From contig CP051152.1 of the NCBI GenBank assembly GCA_003970805.2, positions 248,001 through 312,000 of the forward strand: a DNA stretch of 64,000 nt, given 5' to 3'. The position numbers and the translations under genes are program-made. The first letter of the stretch is position 1, and every line of letters begins with the position of its first letter. The notes under the pieces were generated by a model, which saw nothing but the letters and a program-made list of their open reading frames with translations, searched no databases and was not told the DNA's origin. This document shows positions 48,412 to 57,223 of this stretch, in pieces. This DNA is from Undibacterium piscinae. Lineage in GTDB: Bacteria; Pseudomonadota; Gammaproteobacteria; Burkholderiales; Burkholderiaceae_D.

Positions 48412-49626
48412 ATGGCGAAAAGCTTTGTTGTTAAAAATGGAATGCATCGTGCTTTGCTGCTGGCTAGCATAGTTGGTTTGGGTGGCTGTAGTTCTGTTGG
48501 CGTTGAGCCTAGTCGCATTGATTACAAGAGTGCCAGTAAGGTCACAACGGCCCCTTTAGATGTTCCTCCGGATTTAACCCAGATACGCAGGGATAGTCGG
48601 TTTGCTATTCCTGAGGCAAATCAGGGAAGTGCTACGGCATCTAGCTACAATTTGCAAAGAAATAGCGCGACTCCGGTTGCGGCGACTGGCTTGGTTGCTT
48701 TGAATCAAGTGCAAAATATGAAAATTGAGCGCGATGGTTCGCAGCGCTGGTTGGTTGTCAAACAATCGCCAGAGGCGTTATGGCCTTTGCTGAAAGACTT
48801 TTGGCAGGATCTTGGCTTCCTGATCAACGTGGAGCGCCAGGAGGCGGGCGTCATGGAGACCGATTGGGCGGAAAACCGTGCCAAGATTCCGCAAGACATG
48901 CTGCGTAATACGTTAGGTAAAGTGCTCGACTCCCTGTATTCGACTGGTGAGCGTGATAAATTTCGTACTCGGATAGAGCGTGCCCCAAATGGTGATGTGG
49001 AAATTTACATTAGCCACCGTGGTGCGCAAGAGGTGCTGGTTGGTACGCAGAAAGATAGCACCAGTTGGGCGCCAAGACCGTCCGATATTGGCCTGGAGGC
49101 TGAATTCCTGGCTCGGTTGATGGTGCGTCTGGGTTCTGATAGTGAGCGTGCCAAGGTTGCCGTCAGTTCGGCTGCGCCGGTCAAAGCGCGTTCGCAATTG
49201 TTAAAAGATGCGACAGTCAATTACGTGCAGACCGATGAGGGCTTTGATCGTTCATGGCGTCGCGTCGGCCTGGCTTTGGATCGCATAGGCTTTACTGTTG
49301 AAGATCGCGATCGTTCGCAGGGCTTGTATTTTGTCCGTTACATCGATCAGGATATTGAGGCGAAAACCAAGGGTGCCAGCGATGGCATGCTATCGAAGTT
49401 ATTCTCATGGGGCGGTAGTGATGCGACCAAGGCATCCCAGAAATATCGTGTTCTGGTGAAAGAGTCGGGAGAACTTAGTCGTGTTACCGTGCTCAATATA
49501 TGTGAGTTGCCGAAGGGGGGGCGGGTGCTCCAAGGGTGGTTGCTAAAGGTGCGGATGCCGTTGCTGCAAAAATTCGTGAGTTGGCGGCCGAACATAATAT
49601 TCCCTTACTTGAAGCTCCTCCGTTAG
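48412..49626 (+). CDS. bamC: BamC lipoprotein with a foreign C terminus
   Basis: Outer membrane assembly lipoprotein of the Bam complex. The start at 48412 (MAKSFVVKNGMHRALLL) leads to a lipobox, VGLGGC. Family features follow up to the last helix-grip segment (WRRVGLALDRIGFTVEDRDRS, KYRVLVKESGELSRVTVLN). After VTVLN (about 49497) the family ending is lost. The frame continues for about 43 unrelated residues, which are a shadow of flhB coding sequence in another frame. The gene is therefore fused to flhB DNA. Only the last 15 or so native residues seem to be missing, so the lipoprotein may still fold. Confidence 0.8.
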   Translation: MAKSFVVKNGMHRALLLASIVGLGGCSSVGVEPSRIDYKSASKVTTAPLDVPPDLTQIRRDSRFAIPEANQGSATASSYNLQRNSATPVAATGLVALNQVQNMKIERDGSQRWLVVKQSPEALWPLLKDFWQDLGFLINVERQEAGVMETDWAENRAKIPQDMLRNTLGKVLDSLYSTGERDKFRTRIERAPNGDVEIYISHRGAQEVLVGTQKDSTSWAPRPSDIGLEAEFLARLMVRLGSDSERAKVAVSSAAPVKARSQLLKDATVNYVQTDEGFDRSWRRVGLALDRIGFTVEDRDRSQGLYFVRYIDQDIEAKTKGASDGMLSKLFSWGGSDATKASQKYRVLVKESGELSRVTVLNICELPKGGRVLQGWLLKVRMPLLQKFVSWRPNIIFPYLKLLR

Positions 49627-49823
49627 CTCGGGCTTTGTATACGCATACGGAACTCGGAGATGAAATACCAGAAACATTATATGCAGCTTTGCAGAGGTGC
49701 TTGCTTATGTATTTCAGTTGCGTGGTTTTCGGCAGAATGGTGGTATACGCGCCCGTAGAGCCTTCTGAACTCTACGTACCCGCCGAATTGGATCCGAATA
49801 ATCGAGCTGGGGTTGTCTCATGA
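49498..49823 (+). pseudogene. flhB: 3' remnant of flhB (export gate protein), with two indels
   Basis: Encodes the end of the cytosolic domain of FlhB, the substrate-switch protein of the flagellar export gate: GAPRVVAKGADAVAAKIREL, HNIPLLEAPPLARALY, then ELGDEIPETLYAA. The membrane domain and the NPTH autocleavage site are absent, because bamC sequence lies upstream. Near 49688 one base seems to be missing and near 49752 one extra. Between them the right reading is AEVLAYVFQLRGFRQNGGIR, and after the second site the frame returns to PVEPSELYVPAELDPNN. The stop overlaps the flhA start (ATGA). It cannot give a working FlhB as it stands. Confidence 0.8.
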
Positions 49824-51906
49824 ATGCTTTAAAAGTTCCGGCCTGGATGGGAGGTATTGCTGGAAAGGCGTTGGCGGCTCCGATTCTCATTATCATGATG
49901 CTGGCAATGATGATCTTGCCTTTACCTGCTTTTGTGTTGGATGTGTTTTTTTAGCTTCAATATAGCACTGGCAATTATCGTTTTGTTGACCAGTTTGTAT
50001 ACGGTAAAGCCACTTGATTTTATGGTTTTTCCTACGGTCTTGCTGGTAAGTACGATGTTGCGTTTGTCATTAAACGTGGCGTCAACTAGGGTTGTTCTGA
50101 CCGAAGGGCATACCGGGCCGGATGCTGCAGGTAAGGTTATCGAGGCCTTCGGTCATTTTCTGATTGGCGGAAATTACACGGTAGGTATTGTTGTTTTCAT
50201 TATTCTTACGATTATTAATTTTACGGTTGTTACCAAAGGTGCCGGGCGCATAGCTGAAGTTGGCGCTCGTTTTGCATTGGATGCGATGCCAGGTAAGCAG
50301 ATGGCGATCGATGCAGACTTGAATGCCGGCTTAATTGCAGAGCAAGAGGCGCGCCGACGTCGGACCGAAGTCGCGCAGGAAGCAGAATTTTATGGCGCGA
50401 TGGATGGTGCAAGTAAGTATGTGCGGGGTGATGCTGTTGCCGGCATTCTGATTACCATCATTAATATGGTCGGTGGACTCATAGTTGGCATCGTTCAGCA
50501 CGATCTGGAATTTGCCACTGCATTAAAAACCTATACCTTGCTCGCTATTGGTGACGGTCTTGTGGCACAAATTCCTTCTTTGATCATCTCGACTGCAGCG
50601 GGTATTGTTGTTTCAAGGGTGGCCAGTGATGAGGATATTGGCGGGCAATTAATTGACCAGTTATTTGCGAAACCACAGGTTTTGCAAATAACTGCGGTGA
50701 TTGTCGGTGGTATGGGCATTATTCCTGGTATGCCACACGTCGCCTTTCTTTTGTTGGCGGGTATTTTGGCTGGTGGCGGATATCTGCTCACAAAGAAATC
50801 ACAGGAAGAAATTGCTATTGAACCCAAAGCGGAGGTTCCGGTGGCTGCACCTGAGATGGAGGAGGCTACCTGGCAAGATATATTACCTGTCGATACTCTC
50901 GGGCTTGAAGTCGGATATCGACTTATCCCATTGGTGGATAAGACTCAGGGTGGGGAATTATTAAAAAGAATCAAAGGGATACGGAAAAAATTTGCACAAG
51001 AAGTTGGATTTTTGTCGCCTCCGGTACACATTCGTGACAATCTGGAATTAAAGCCATCGTCCTATAGAATTACTTTGAAAGGGGTTGAGGTTGGGAACGG
51101 CGAGGCAAATACCGGACAGTATTTGGCGATTGATCCAGGTATGGTTTCTGGTACCTTGCCGGGGGTGCTTACTACTGATCCTGCATTTGGATTGCCGGCC
51201 GTTTGGATTGACGCTAGTGTGCGAGAGCAGGCTCAAGCGATGGGTTATACGGTGGTTGACGCCGGGACTGTGATTGCAACGCATCTAAATCACTTAATAA
51301 CAACACACGCAGCAGAATTGCTTGGTCGTCATGAAGTGCAGCAATTGTTAGATCACCTGGCAAAAAGACACACCAAAATTAATTGAGGACTTGGTTCCTA
51401 AATTGCTGCCGTTGTCAACGTTGCAAAAAGTATTGCAGAATCTTTTAATTGAAGGGGTGCATATACGCGATATGCGAACGATTATTGAGACATTGTCCGA
51501 ATTTGCAATGCAAACCCAAGACGCAAATGAACTGACCGGATGTGTGCGTATCGCCTTGGGCCGGGCTATCGTTCAACAAATTTTTTCTTCCAGTAATGAG
51601 TTGAATGTAATGACGTTGGATAATCGACTTGAACGCTTGTTAATGCAGGCATTGCAGACCAGCGGTTCTGACGGTGCGGGAATTGAGCCGGGACTTGCTG
51701 ATACCTTGACCAGTCAGACTGAGGCGGCAGCTCAGCATCAAGAGCAAATGGGATTGACGCCGGTTCTGTTGGTGCCGAACGCATTGCGAGCCTTGTTATC
51801 ACGCTTTCTGAGGCGTACGTTGCCGCAATTGAAGGTGTTGTCGCATTCGGAAATCCCAGAATCAAAAACAATTAGAGTCACTAGTTTGGTTGGAGGTCAA
51901 TTATGA
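49820..51906 (+). pseudogene. flhA: Flagellar export gate protein FlhA, two frame breaks
   Basis: FlhA forms the export channel and cytosolic ring of the flagellar secretion system. The protein is complete but in three frames. Part 1 (MNALKVPAWMGGIAGKALAAP to VLDVFF) stops at a run of seven T (49946-49952). Part 2 (SFNIALAIIVLLTSLYTVKP, the FHIPEP region VTKGAGRIAEV and MPGKQMAIDADLNAG, and most of the cytosolic domain) ends at a 5-A run (51362-51366). Part 3 continues PKLLPLSTLQKVLQNLL to the end. Removing one base at each run gives exactly 694 residues, the family length. Confidence 0.88.
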
Positions 51907-53171
51907 ATGTGAGAAAATTTTCTGCGAATACTTCGCGCGAGGCAATCCGTATGCTTCGGGATACGCTTGGGTCAGACGCAGTTATTCTATCGAACCGTAT
52001 TGTGAATGGACGCGTAGAAATTTTGGCAATGGCAGATGAGGCTATCAGTTCAATCTCATCGCCTGTTAGTGTTGATGCTCCCGTTCCGGCCACGCCAAAG
52101 TTTGCACCAAGAGCAAATTCAGATTCGGGAGCGGATGCAACATTACTTAATGACTCTGTTGCTTATAAAAATGATGGCAATTTTAGTGTCTCGGATATGT
52201 CAGATGTCATGAGCGAAATTCGTTCAATGAGAGGGATGCTGGAGTCTCAGTTAGCCGAACTTTCATGGGCAAATACGCAAAAGCGGCAGCCTCAAAAAGC
52301 TGAAATATTAAGGGAGATGCTGGCAACCGGATTTAGTGCGAGTTTGTCTCGCTACTTGGTTGACAAAGTTCCTGAAGGTGAGCTTGCGTCTAATGGCATG
52401 GGATGGATCAAGTCAATTCTTGCCAATAATTTGGCCACTATCACTAATGAAAGTGAGATTTTGGAGAAGGGCGGTATCTACGCTTTGGTAGGGCCCACTG
52501 GAGTAGGTAAGACGACGACTACCGCAAAATTGGCTGCTCGTTGTGTGATGCGCCATGGACCTGCGAATTTGGCCTTGATTACGACGGATGCATACCGTAT
52601 TGGCGGTTACGAGCAGTTACGCATATATGGAAAAATTTTGGGCGTAATGGTGCATTCGGTGAAAGATGAGGCGGAACTGCGTATTGCACTATCTGAGCTT
52701 AAGAATAAGCATACAGTTTTAATTGATACTGTAGGTGTCGGTCAAAGAGATAAAATGGTCACGGAGCAAGTGGCGATGCTTTCTGGATGTGATGGCAATG
52801 TAAAGCGTTTACTTTGTTTAAATTCCACATCGACCGGAGAAACGCTTAGTGAGGTGGTGCGTGCATATCAGGGAAATGGCTTGGCAGGTTGCATTCTTAC
52901 TAAGCTTGATGAGGCGGCAACTATCGGCGGGGTGTTAGATATTGCAATTCGCCAGAAATTAAGTATTTATTACGTGGCGAGCGGTCAGCGTGTTCCGGAA
53001 GACTTGCATTTGGCCAATAAACTGTACTTGATTGATCGAGCCTTTAAGCTTAAGCGGGAGACTGCCGCATTCAAATTTTTGGATGATGAGTTGCCTATGT
53101 TGATGGCGAATGCAGGCCTTGGCTCACGAAATTATTCGATAGATAGTCGCAAGGAGGTGTCTCTTGGCTAG
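51903..53171 (+). CDS. flhF: Flagellar SRP-type GTPase FlhF
   Basis: GTPase that sets the place and number of polar flagella. The 422-residue protein has the basic N-terminal B domain (MNVRKFSANTSREAIRMLRD), a linker, the N domain, and the G domain with P-loop GPTGVGKTTTTAKLAARCV (about 200-218), TTDAYRIGGYEQL, LIDTVGVGQRD and TKLDEAATIGG. The start overlaps the flhA stop (ATGA). Followed by flhG, as in most bacteria with FlhF. Confidence 0.95.
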   Translation: MNVRKFSANTSREAIRMLRDTLGSDAVILSNRIVNGRVEILAMADEAISSISSPVSVDAPVPATPKFAPRANSDSGADATLLNDSVAYKNDGNFSVSDMSDVMSEIRSMRGMLESQLAELSWANTQKRQPQKAEILREMLATGFSASLSRYLVDKVPEGELASNGMGWIKSILANNLATITNESEILEKGGIYALVGPTGVGKTTTTAKLAARCVMRHGPANLALITTDAYRIGGYEQLRIYGKILGVMVHSVKDEAELRIALSELKNKHTVLIDTVGVGQRDKMVTEQVAMLSGCDGNVKRLLCLNSTSTGETLSEVVRAYQGNGLAGCILTKLDEAATIGGVLDIAIRQKLSIYYVASGQRVPEDLHLANKLYLIDRAFKLKRETAAFKFLDDELPMLMANAGLGSRNYSIDSRKEVSLG

Positions 53172-54006
53172 TTTTGACCAGGCGGAGGGATTGCGCCGAA
53201 TGTTGGAGGGATCGAAGCCACGCGTTTTGACTTTTCTTTCTGCTTTGCGGGAGGAGGAAAAGAGTGAAATGTTAATTAACCTAGGTGCGTCACTTGCAAG
53301 GCAAGGGCAGCAGGTGTTAATGGTGGATGGTCGTTCATCACAAAATAGCATAGGTGCATGGCTGGACGCTGATATCGAGCGGACCTTGTTGGATGTTGCT
53401 AGACAACAGCGTACAATGGAAGATGCGATAAAAGTAATATCGGCGGGTTTGTCGGTGACCATGCTTTCTAAATACTCCTTGGCTTCAACTAGCCTTCCGG
53501 CGGAAAACGCTCGTCGACTGTCCCGAGTATTCGATGTGGCGGTAAAACGTTCGGATTTGGTTATTGTCGATGCCGAAATTGATGTCTGTGATGCATTTCC
53601 TTTGGCGTCACTAGATGATAGTGACGTTGTAGTTCAAATGTCTGGTAGCGCTATTTCAATTAAAACGGCGTACGGACTGATTAAACGGGTCAACAGTCGA
53701 GTTGGTCGGCGTTCTTATGGTATTTTGGTGTCAGGCGCCACAGAAAAGGAAGCTCGGCTTGTCTATGCAAATATGGCTCAGGTGGCTAGTCGATATCTTG
53801 CCGTGCCATTACATTTTGTAGGTTTTGTACCTGAAGATGATCATATGAAGAAAGCTGCGCATTTGGGCCGTTCGGTAATAGATGCATTTCCATTGGCTGG
53901 AGCATCCTTGGCATTTTCACGTTTGGCAGAGCAATTCTCACAGGTTGCACGATCAACTTTTGGCTTGGAAAAGTTTCCTGATTTAGGTGCTCGTCTAGAA
54001 ATATAA
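53164..54006 (+). CDS. flhG: FlhG/FleN-like MinD-family protein lacking Walker A
   Basis: Normally a MinD-type ATPase that limits flagellar number by acting with FlhF. The 280-residue protein keeps the overall FlhG form: an N-terminal DQAEGLRRML helix, VLMVDGR, VKRSDLVIVDAEID, SAISIKTAYGLIKRV and FVGFVPEDDHMKKAAHLGRSVIDAFP. However, the nucleotide loop position reads VLTFLSALREEEKSEMLIN, with no KGGxGKT. It probably does not bind ATP in the usual way. The start is TTG at 53164, supported by AAGGAGG six bases upstream; it overlaps the end of flhF. Confidence 0.85.
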   Translation: MASFDQAEGLRRMLEGSKPRVLTFLSALREEEKSEMLINLGASLARQGQQVLMVDGRSSQNSIGAWLDADIERTLLDVARQQRTMEDAIKVISAGLSVTMLSKYSLASTSLPAENARRLSRVFDVAVKRSDLVIVDAEIDVCDAFPLASLDDSDVVVQMSGSAISIKTAYGLIKRVNSRVGRRSYGILVSGATEKEARLVYANMAQVASRYLAVPLHFVGFVPEDDHMKKAAHLGRSVIDAFPLAGASLAFSRLAEQFSQVARSTFGLEKFPDLGARLEI

Positions 54007-54012
54007 ATATTT

Positions 54013-54744
54013 ATGTACACCGCTAGCGGAAAATCAGATAAAAATTCCTTACTCACGGAGCATGCTCCCCTTGTAAAGCGCTTAGCCTATCAATTAAAGG
54101 CGCGTTTGCCCCCTAGTGTTGAGGTGGATGATCTTGTGCAGGCGGGCATGATTGGTCTGCTTGATGCGGTGAATCGCTACGAGGATAGTCATGGCGCTCA
54201 ATTTGAGACATACGCAGTTCAGCGTATACGCGGTGCGATGTTGGATGAGTTGCGTAGTAGTGATTGGTTGCCGCGCGGTGTGCGCCAAAATATGCGGAAG
54301 ATTGAAAATGCAATGAATCTATTGCAGCAGAAGTTAGGCCGTGTGCCCTTGGAAACTGAGGTTGCTAAACAACTTAAGTTGTCACTTTCAGAATATCAGG
54401 ATTTGTTAGGCGAGAGCGGTGGTCATCAACTTGTTTACTACGAGGATTTTCACGATGCCGACACCAAAGAGCATTTCCTTGACCATTATTCGACTGACGA
54501 TTCTGGTGACCCGTTACAGAATTTATTGCATGGTGACTTTCGTGATGCCGTCATTTACGCAATTAATAGTTTGCCAGAGCGAGAGAAGCTTTTAATGGGC
54601 TTGTATTATGAGCAAGAGTTGAATTTGAAAGAAATTGGGGCTGTGATGGGAGTGTCTGAGTCTAGAGTTTCTCAACTTCATAGTCAGGCTGTGGCGCGGC
54701 TTAGGGTATCTTTGCGGGAGAGAGCATGGACTGGGCTAGCTTAG
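54013..54744 (+). CDS. fliA: Flagellar sigma factor FliA (sigma 28)
   Basis: Directs transcription of late flagellar and chemotaxis genes. The 243-residue protein has region 2 (PLVKRLAYQLKARLPPSVEVDDLVQAGMIGLLDAV, FETYAVQRIRGAMLDELRSSDWLPR), region 3 and region 4 (LPEREKLLMGLYYEQELNLKEIGAVMGVSESRVSQLHSQA). Its anti-sigma factor gene flgM is nearby and carries a matching promoter. The 3' end overlaps the motC start by 19 bases. Confidence 0.97.
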   Translation: MYTASGKSDKNSLLTEHAPLVKRLAYQLKARLPPSVEVDDLVQAGMIGLLDAVNRYEDSHGAQFETYAVQRIRGAMLDELRSSDWLPRGVRQNMRKIENAMNLLQQKLGRVPLETEVAKQLKLSLSEYQDLLGESGGHQLVYYEDFHDADTKEHFLDHYSTDDSGDPLQNLLHGDFRDAVIYAINSLPEREKLLMGLYYEQELNLKEIGAVMGVSESRVSQLHSQAVARLRVSLRERAWTGLA

Positions 54745-55463
54745 TCGGATTAATACTTGTAACAGTCGGTATTTTGGCTGGACAGGCTCTTGAAGGTGGC
54801 AGACTTTCGTCATTGGTGCAGCCGGCAGCATTTGTGATTGTTGTGGTCGCAACCATCGGTGCCGTGTTGTTGCAAAGTCGTCTCCCCACATTTATTCGTG
54901 GCATTCGAATGTTGAAGTGGATAGTTTCCATGCCGGAAGATAATAGTAAAAAAAATGTTCAGGATGCTTTAGTGTGGAGTGTGGTTGCCAGGCGTGAGGG
55001 TTTTCTTAGCTTGGAGAGATACATGGAATCATCCAAGGATCCCTTTATAAGAAAAGGTTTGCGTTTGGTTGTTGATGGCATTGATCCGGCTCGATTAAAA
55101 GAAATTTTAGATGTTGATATATCCTTTTATGAAATGGAACAGCGTCAGGCTATTAAAATCTGGGACGCAGCAGGCGGATATTCTCCCACTATAGGAATTT
55201 TAGGCGCCGTATTGGGGCTGATTCACGTGATGGAAAATTTAACAGATCCGAGTAAGTTAGGGAGTGGAATTGCAGTTGCATTTGTTGCTACGATTTATGG
55301 AGTTGGACTTGCTAATTTACTATTTCTCCCCGTTGCTAATAAGTTAAAAGAAATAGTCGGGCGCGAAGTGGTTCGCAGGGAAATGTTGGCGGATATTTTT
55401 TATAGTATTGCTCAAGGTGATAGTCCTCGTATCGTTGAGGAGCGCCTGTCAAATCACAAGTAG
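54726..55463 (+). CDS. motC: Flagellar motor stator protein MotC (MotA type)
   Basis: Ion-channel stator subunit. The 245-residue protein has four transmembrane segments (about 5-22, 30-48, 145-168 and 180-200), with the cytosolic loop between the second and third carrying the charged residues that touch the rotor. GGYSPTIGILGAVLGLIHVMENL is the family signature. MotC-type because it is beside fliA and motD and not the main motAB pair. The start lies inside the end of fliA. Confidence 0.93.
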   Translation: MDWASLVGLILVTVGILAGQALEGGRLSSLVQPAAFVIVVVATIGAVLLQSRLPTFIRGIRMLKWIVSMPEDNSKKNVQDALVWSVVARREGFLSLERYMESSKDPFIRKGLRLVVDGIDPARLKEILDVDISFYEMEQRQAIKIWDAAGGYSPTIGILGAVLGLIHVMENLTDPSKLGSGIAVAFVATIYGVGLANLLFLPVANKLKEIVGREVVRREMLADIFYSIAQGDSPRIVEERLSNHK

Positions 55464-55477
55464 CAAAAAAGATAATT

Positions 55478-56260
55478 ATGGCAAGAAAAAAATATTCTGA
55501 AGAGCCAGATAATCATGATCGGTGGTTGGTTTCCTACGCTGATTTTATGACCTTGCTATTCGCTTTTTTTGTCGTAATGTATGCAATATCATCTCTCAAT
55601 GAGGGGAAGTATAAAGTTCTTTCCAATTCCTTGAATGGCGCATTTGGGAGTGCTTTAATTTCCTCCGGTAAAATTCCGGATGGCCCGATTGAAAAAGCCA
55701 TACAAATTGATCCATTATCTTCTGTTAAGCACAAAAATCTCATACCTTTACGCAAGGAACGGGAGCAAATGACTGCGGTTGCGAGAGATATTCTTGCGGT
55801 TCTGGAGCCACTTGTACGTGAAGGAAAAGTTCGCGTCACTCAAACTAGCCGGGGCGTTACTATTGAGATAAATGCGAGCGTCTTATTTGCGCCGGGAGAT
55901 GCCAAATTAAATGAGGATTCTAACCTAGCCCTTAAAGCTATTGCATCGGTATTGAAAAATGATAATCACGCTATACAGGTTGAGGGATTTACTGATAACT
56001 TGCCAATAAAAAACTCAATTTTCCCATCAAATTGGGAATTGTCTGCCGTTCGTGCTAGTACTGTTGTGAGATTGTTTACCGAAAATGGCGTAGATGAAAA
56101 TCGAATGACTGCCGTTGGGCAGGGACCTAAATTGCCTGTGGGATCGAATGATACGCTTGAGGGGCGAGCTAGAAATCGCCGGGTAACCGTTACCATACTA
56201 GCAATCTTGCCTGAGCAGTCGGTAGAAGTTCCGGTGAGTGTGGTTTTAGATAAAAAATGA
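55478..56260 (+). CDS. motD: Flagellar motor stator protein MotD (MotB type)
   Basis: Peptidoglycan-anchored stator subunit. The 260-residue protein has one transmembrane segment (about 17-38) with the ion-binding Asp22 in SYADFMTLLFAFFVVMYA. A linker leads to an OmpA-like domain: VSVLFAPG-type motif (here ASVLFAPGDAKL), VEGFTDNLPI, NWELSAVRAS and EGRARNRRVTVTI. It pairs with MotC 14 bp upstream. It converges with flgN. Confidence 0.94.
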   Translation: MARKKYSEEPDNHDRWLVSYADFMTLLFAFFVVMYAISSLNEGKYKVLSNSLNGAFGSALISSGKIPDGPIEKAIQIDPLSSVKHKNLIPLRKEREQMTAVARDILAVLEPLVREGKVRVTQTSRGVTIEINASVLFAPGDAKLNEDSNLALKAIASVLKNDNHAIQVEGFTDNLPIKNSIFPSNWELSAVRASTVVRLFTENGVDENRMTAVGQGPKLPVGSNDTLEGRARNRRVTVTILAILPEQSVEVPVSVVLDKK

Positions 56261-56313
56261 TTTTAATGTGACCATGGGTAGTCTCTAGTAATTTGCTGTC
56301 ATGCAAAATAATG

Positions 56314-56799
56314 TTAACCCACAATCACGCTTCGTCCTGAGGCTGTATTATTTTTTGATTGGCCATTTGCCCCATATAATAAGTCATCTGGGTTATTTTG
56401 CTGAAGTATGTTTAAAGCGCCTTGATTTTTTTTTAATTGCCTGTTTATGAGTATTCCATTAGCGCGATTGTTTTCTTTCGCAGTCTCTGAGATATGTAGC
56501 AATTGTTTCCAATTATCTAATATTCCCGTTTCCGTTGACGGACTGGCTAAGTACGCTTCCATTCCGTTAATATCGGAAGTGTATCCTAATGTACTTAGAT
56601 GAAAACTACGCTTTTTCCCGAGATCTGAAAGTTTCGCAAGTCGTTGACTTTTCTCTTGTGATAACTCGTTGAGTGCAGCGACATTTCCTTCAATAAGAGC
56701 AAATTGCTCTTTCTCCAGTATACTGGCCAAGGAGGTCATTGAATCAAGTTCCTCTTGCAAGCATGCATGCAAATGGTAAGCGCTGCTGTTCGTGTTCAT
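56314..56799 (-). CDS. flgN: Flagellar export chaperone FlgN
   Basis: A 161-residue mostly helical protein, the chaperone for the hook-associated proteins FlgK and FlgL. The pattern LQEELDSMTSLASILEKEQFALIEGNVAALNELSQEKSQ is typical of the N-terminal coiled coil; the C terminus contains NRANGILINRQL. It follows flgM with a 4-bp overlap (ATGA). A+T-rich codon use, as in its neighbours. Confidence 0.9.
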   Translation of the reverse strand: MNTNSSAYHLHACLQEELDSMTSLASILEKEQFALIEGNVAALNELSQEKSQRLAKLSDLGKKRSFHLSTLGYTSDINGMEAYLASPSTETGILDNWKQLLHISETAKENNRANGILINRQLKKNQGALNILQQNNPDDLLYGANGQSKNNTASGRSVIVG

Positions 56800-57110
56800 G
56801 TTTGTCGTTGTCTTGCGTTGAGTAAATCTTTAACCGTCTCTAACAGTCCATCCGCTACCTTTTCTGCGTCAACATGAAATCGCCCTTCAGAAATGGCCAG
56901 TTTAATCTCTTCCACTTTTTTAGATGCAAATACCGCACCGCTAGACTGTGTGTTTTGCAATGCTTGTAATTGCGTTGACAGTGGAGATATTTGTACTTTA
57001 TGCGAGGGAGAGGCTGCTGCTTCCGTTTTTTCTGCCGATTTCTCGGTGCGAGTCTGCGGTGGGCTTAATGGAAGCTCGGCAGTCTTATTTAGTGTGTTAT
57101 CGATTTTCAC
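56796..57110 (-). CDS. flgM: Anti-sigma-28 factor FlgM
   Basis: Binds FliA until it is exported through the finished hook-basal body. The 104-residue product starts at a GTG (57110), giving MKIDNTLNK as in other FlgM proteins. GAGGGTG lies five bases upstream. The C-terminal half (KVEEIKLAISEGRFHVDAEKVADGLLETVKDLL) is the sigma-binding domain. An in-frame ATG at 57143 exists but lies only about 12 bases past the -10 of the sigma-28 promoter, so it would leave almost no leader. The GTG start fits better. Confidence 0.88.
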   Translation of the reverse strand: MKIDNTLNKTAELPLSPPQTRTEKSAEKTEAAASPSHKVQISPLSTQLQALQNTQSSGAVFASKKVEEIKLAISEGRFHVDAEKVADGLLETVKDLLNARQRQT

Positions 57111-57154
57111 AGTGGCACCCTCAATCGTGGTAATTATATGCATCTACAATTCAT

Positions 57155-57181
57155 ATATCGGCTGAGTTATTTCAAACTTTA
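57155..57181 (-). promoter_or_regulatory. Sigma-28 (FliA) promoter of flgM-flgN
   Basis: On the leftward strand: TAAA (57181-57178), exactly 15 bases, then GCCGATAT (57162-57155). The enterobacterial consensus is TAAA-N15-GCCGATAA, a match at all but the last base. It lies about 45 bases before the GTG start of flgM, so FliA drives its own anti-sigma gene. Confidence 0.8.
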
Positions 57182-57223
57182 ACATTACTTAAAGAAATTT
57201 TTATCAACTTGGCACTTGGCCTG

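Noticed and set aside
49500..49626. The last 40 or so residues of the bamC frame as a novel C-terminal domain
   Set aside because: The DNA is flhB coding sequence read in the wrong frame.
49946..49952. Programmed frameshifting in flhA
   Set aside because: Two separate sites, both plain homopolymers with no conserved stimulatory structure seen, and similar breaks in unrelated genes; sequence error or simple indel is more likely.
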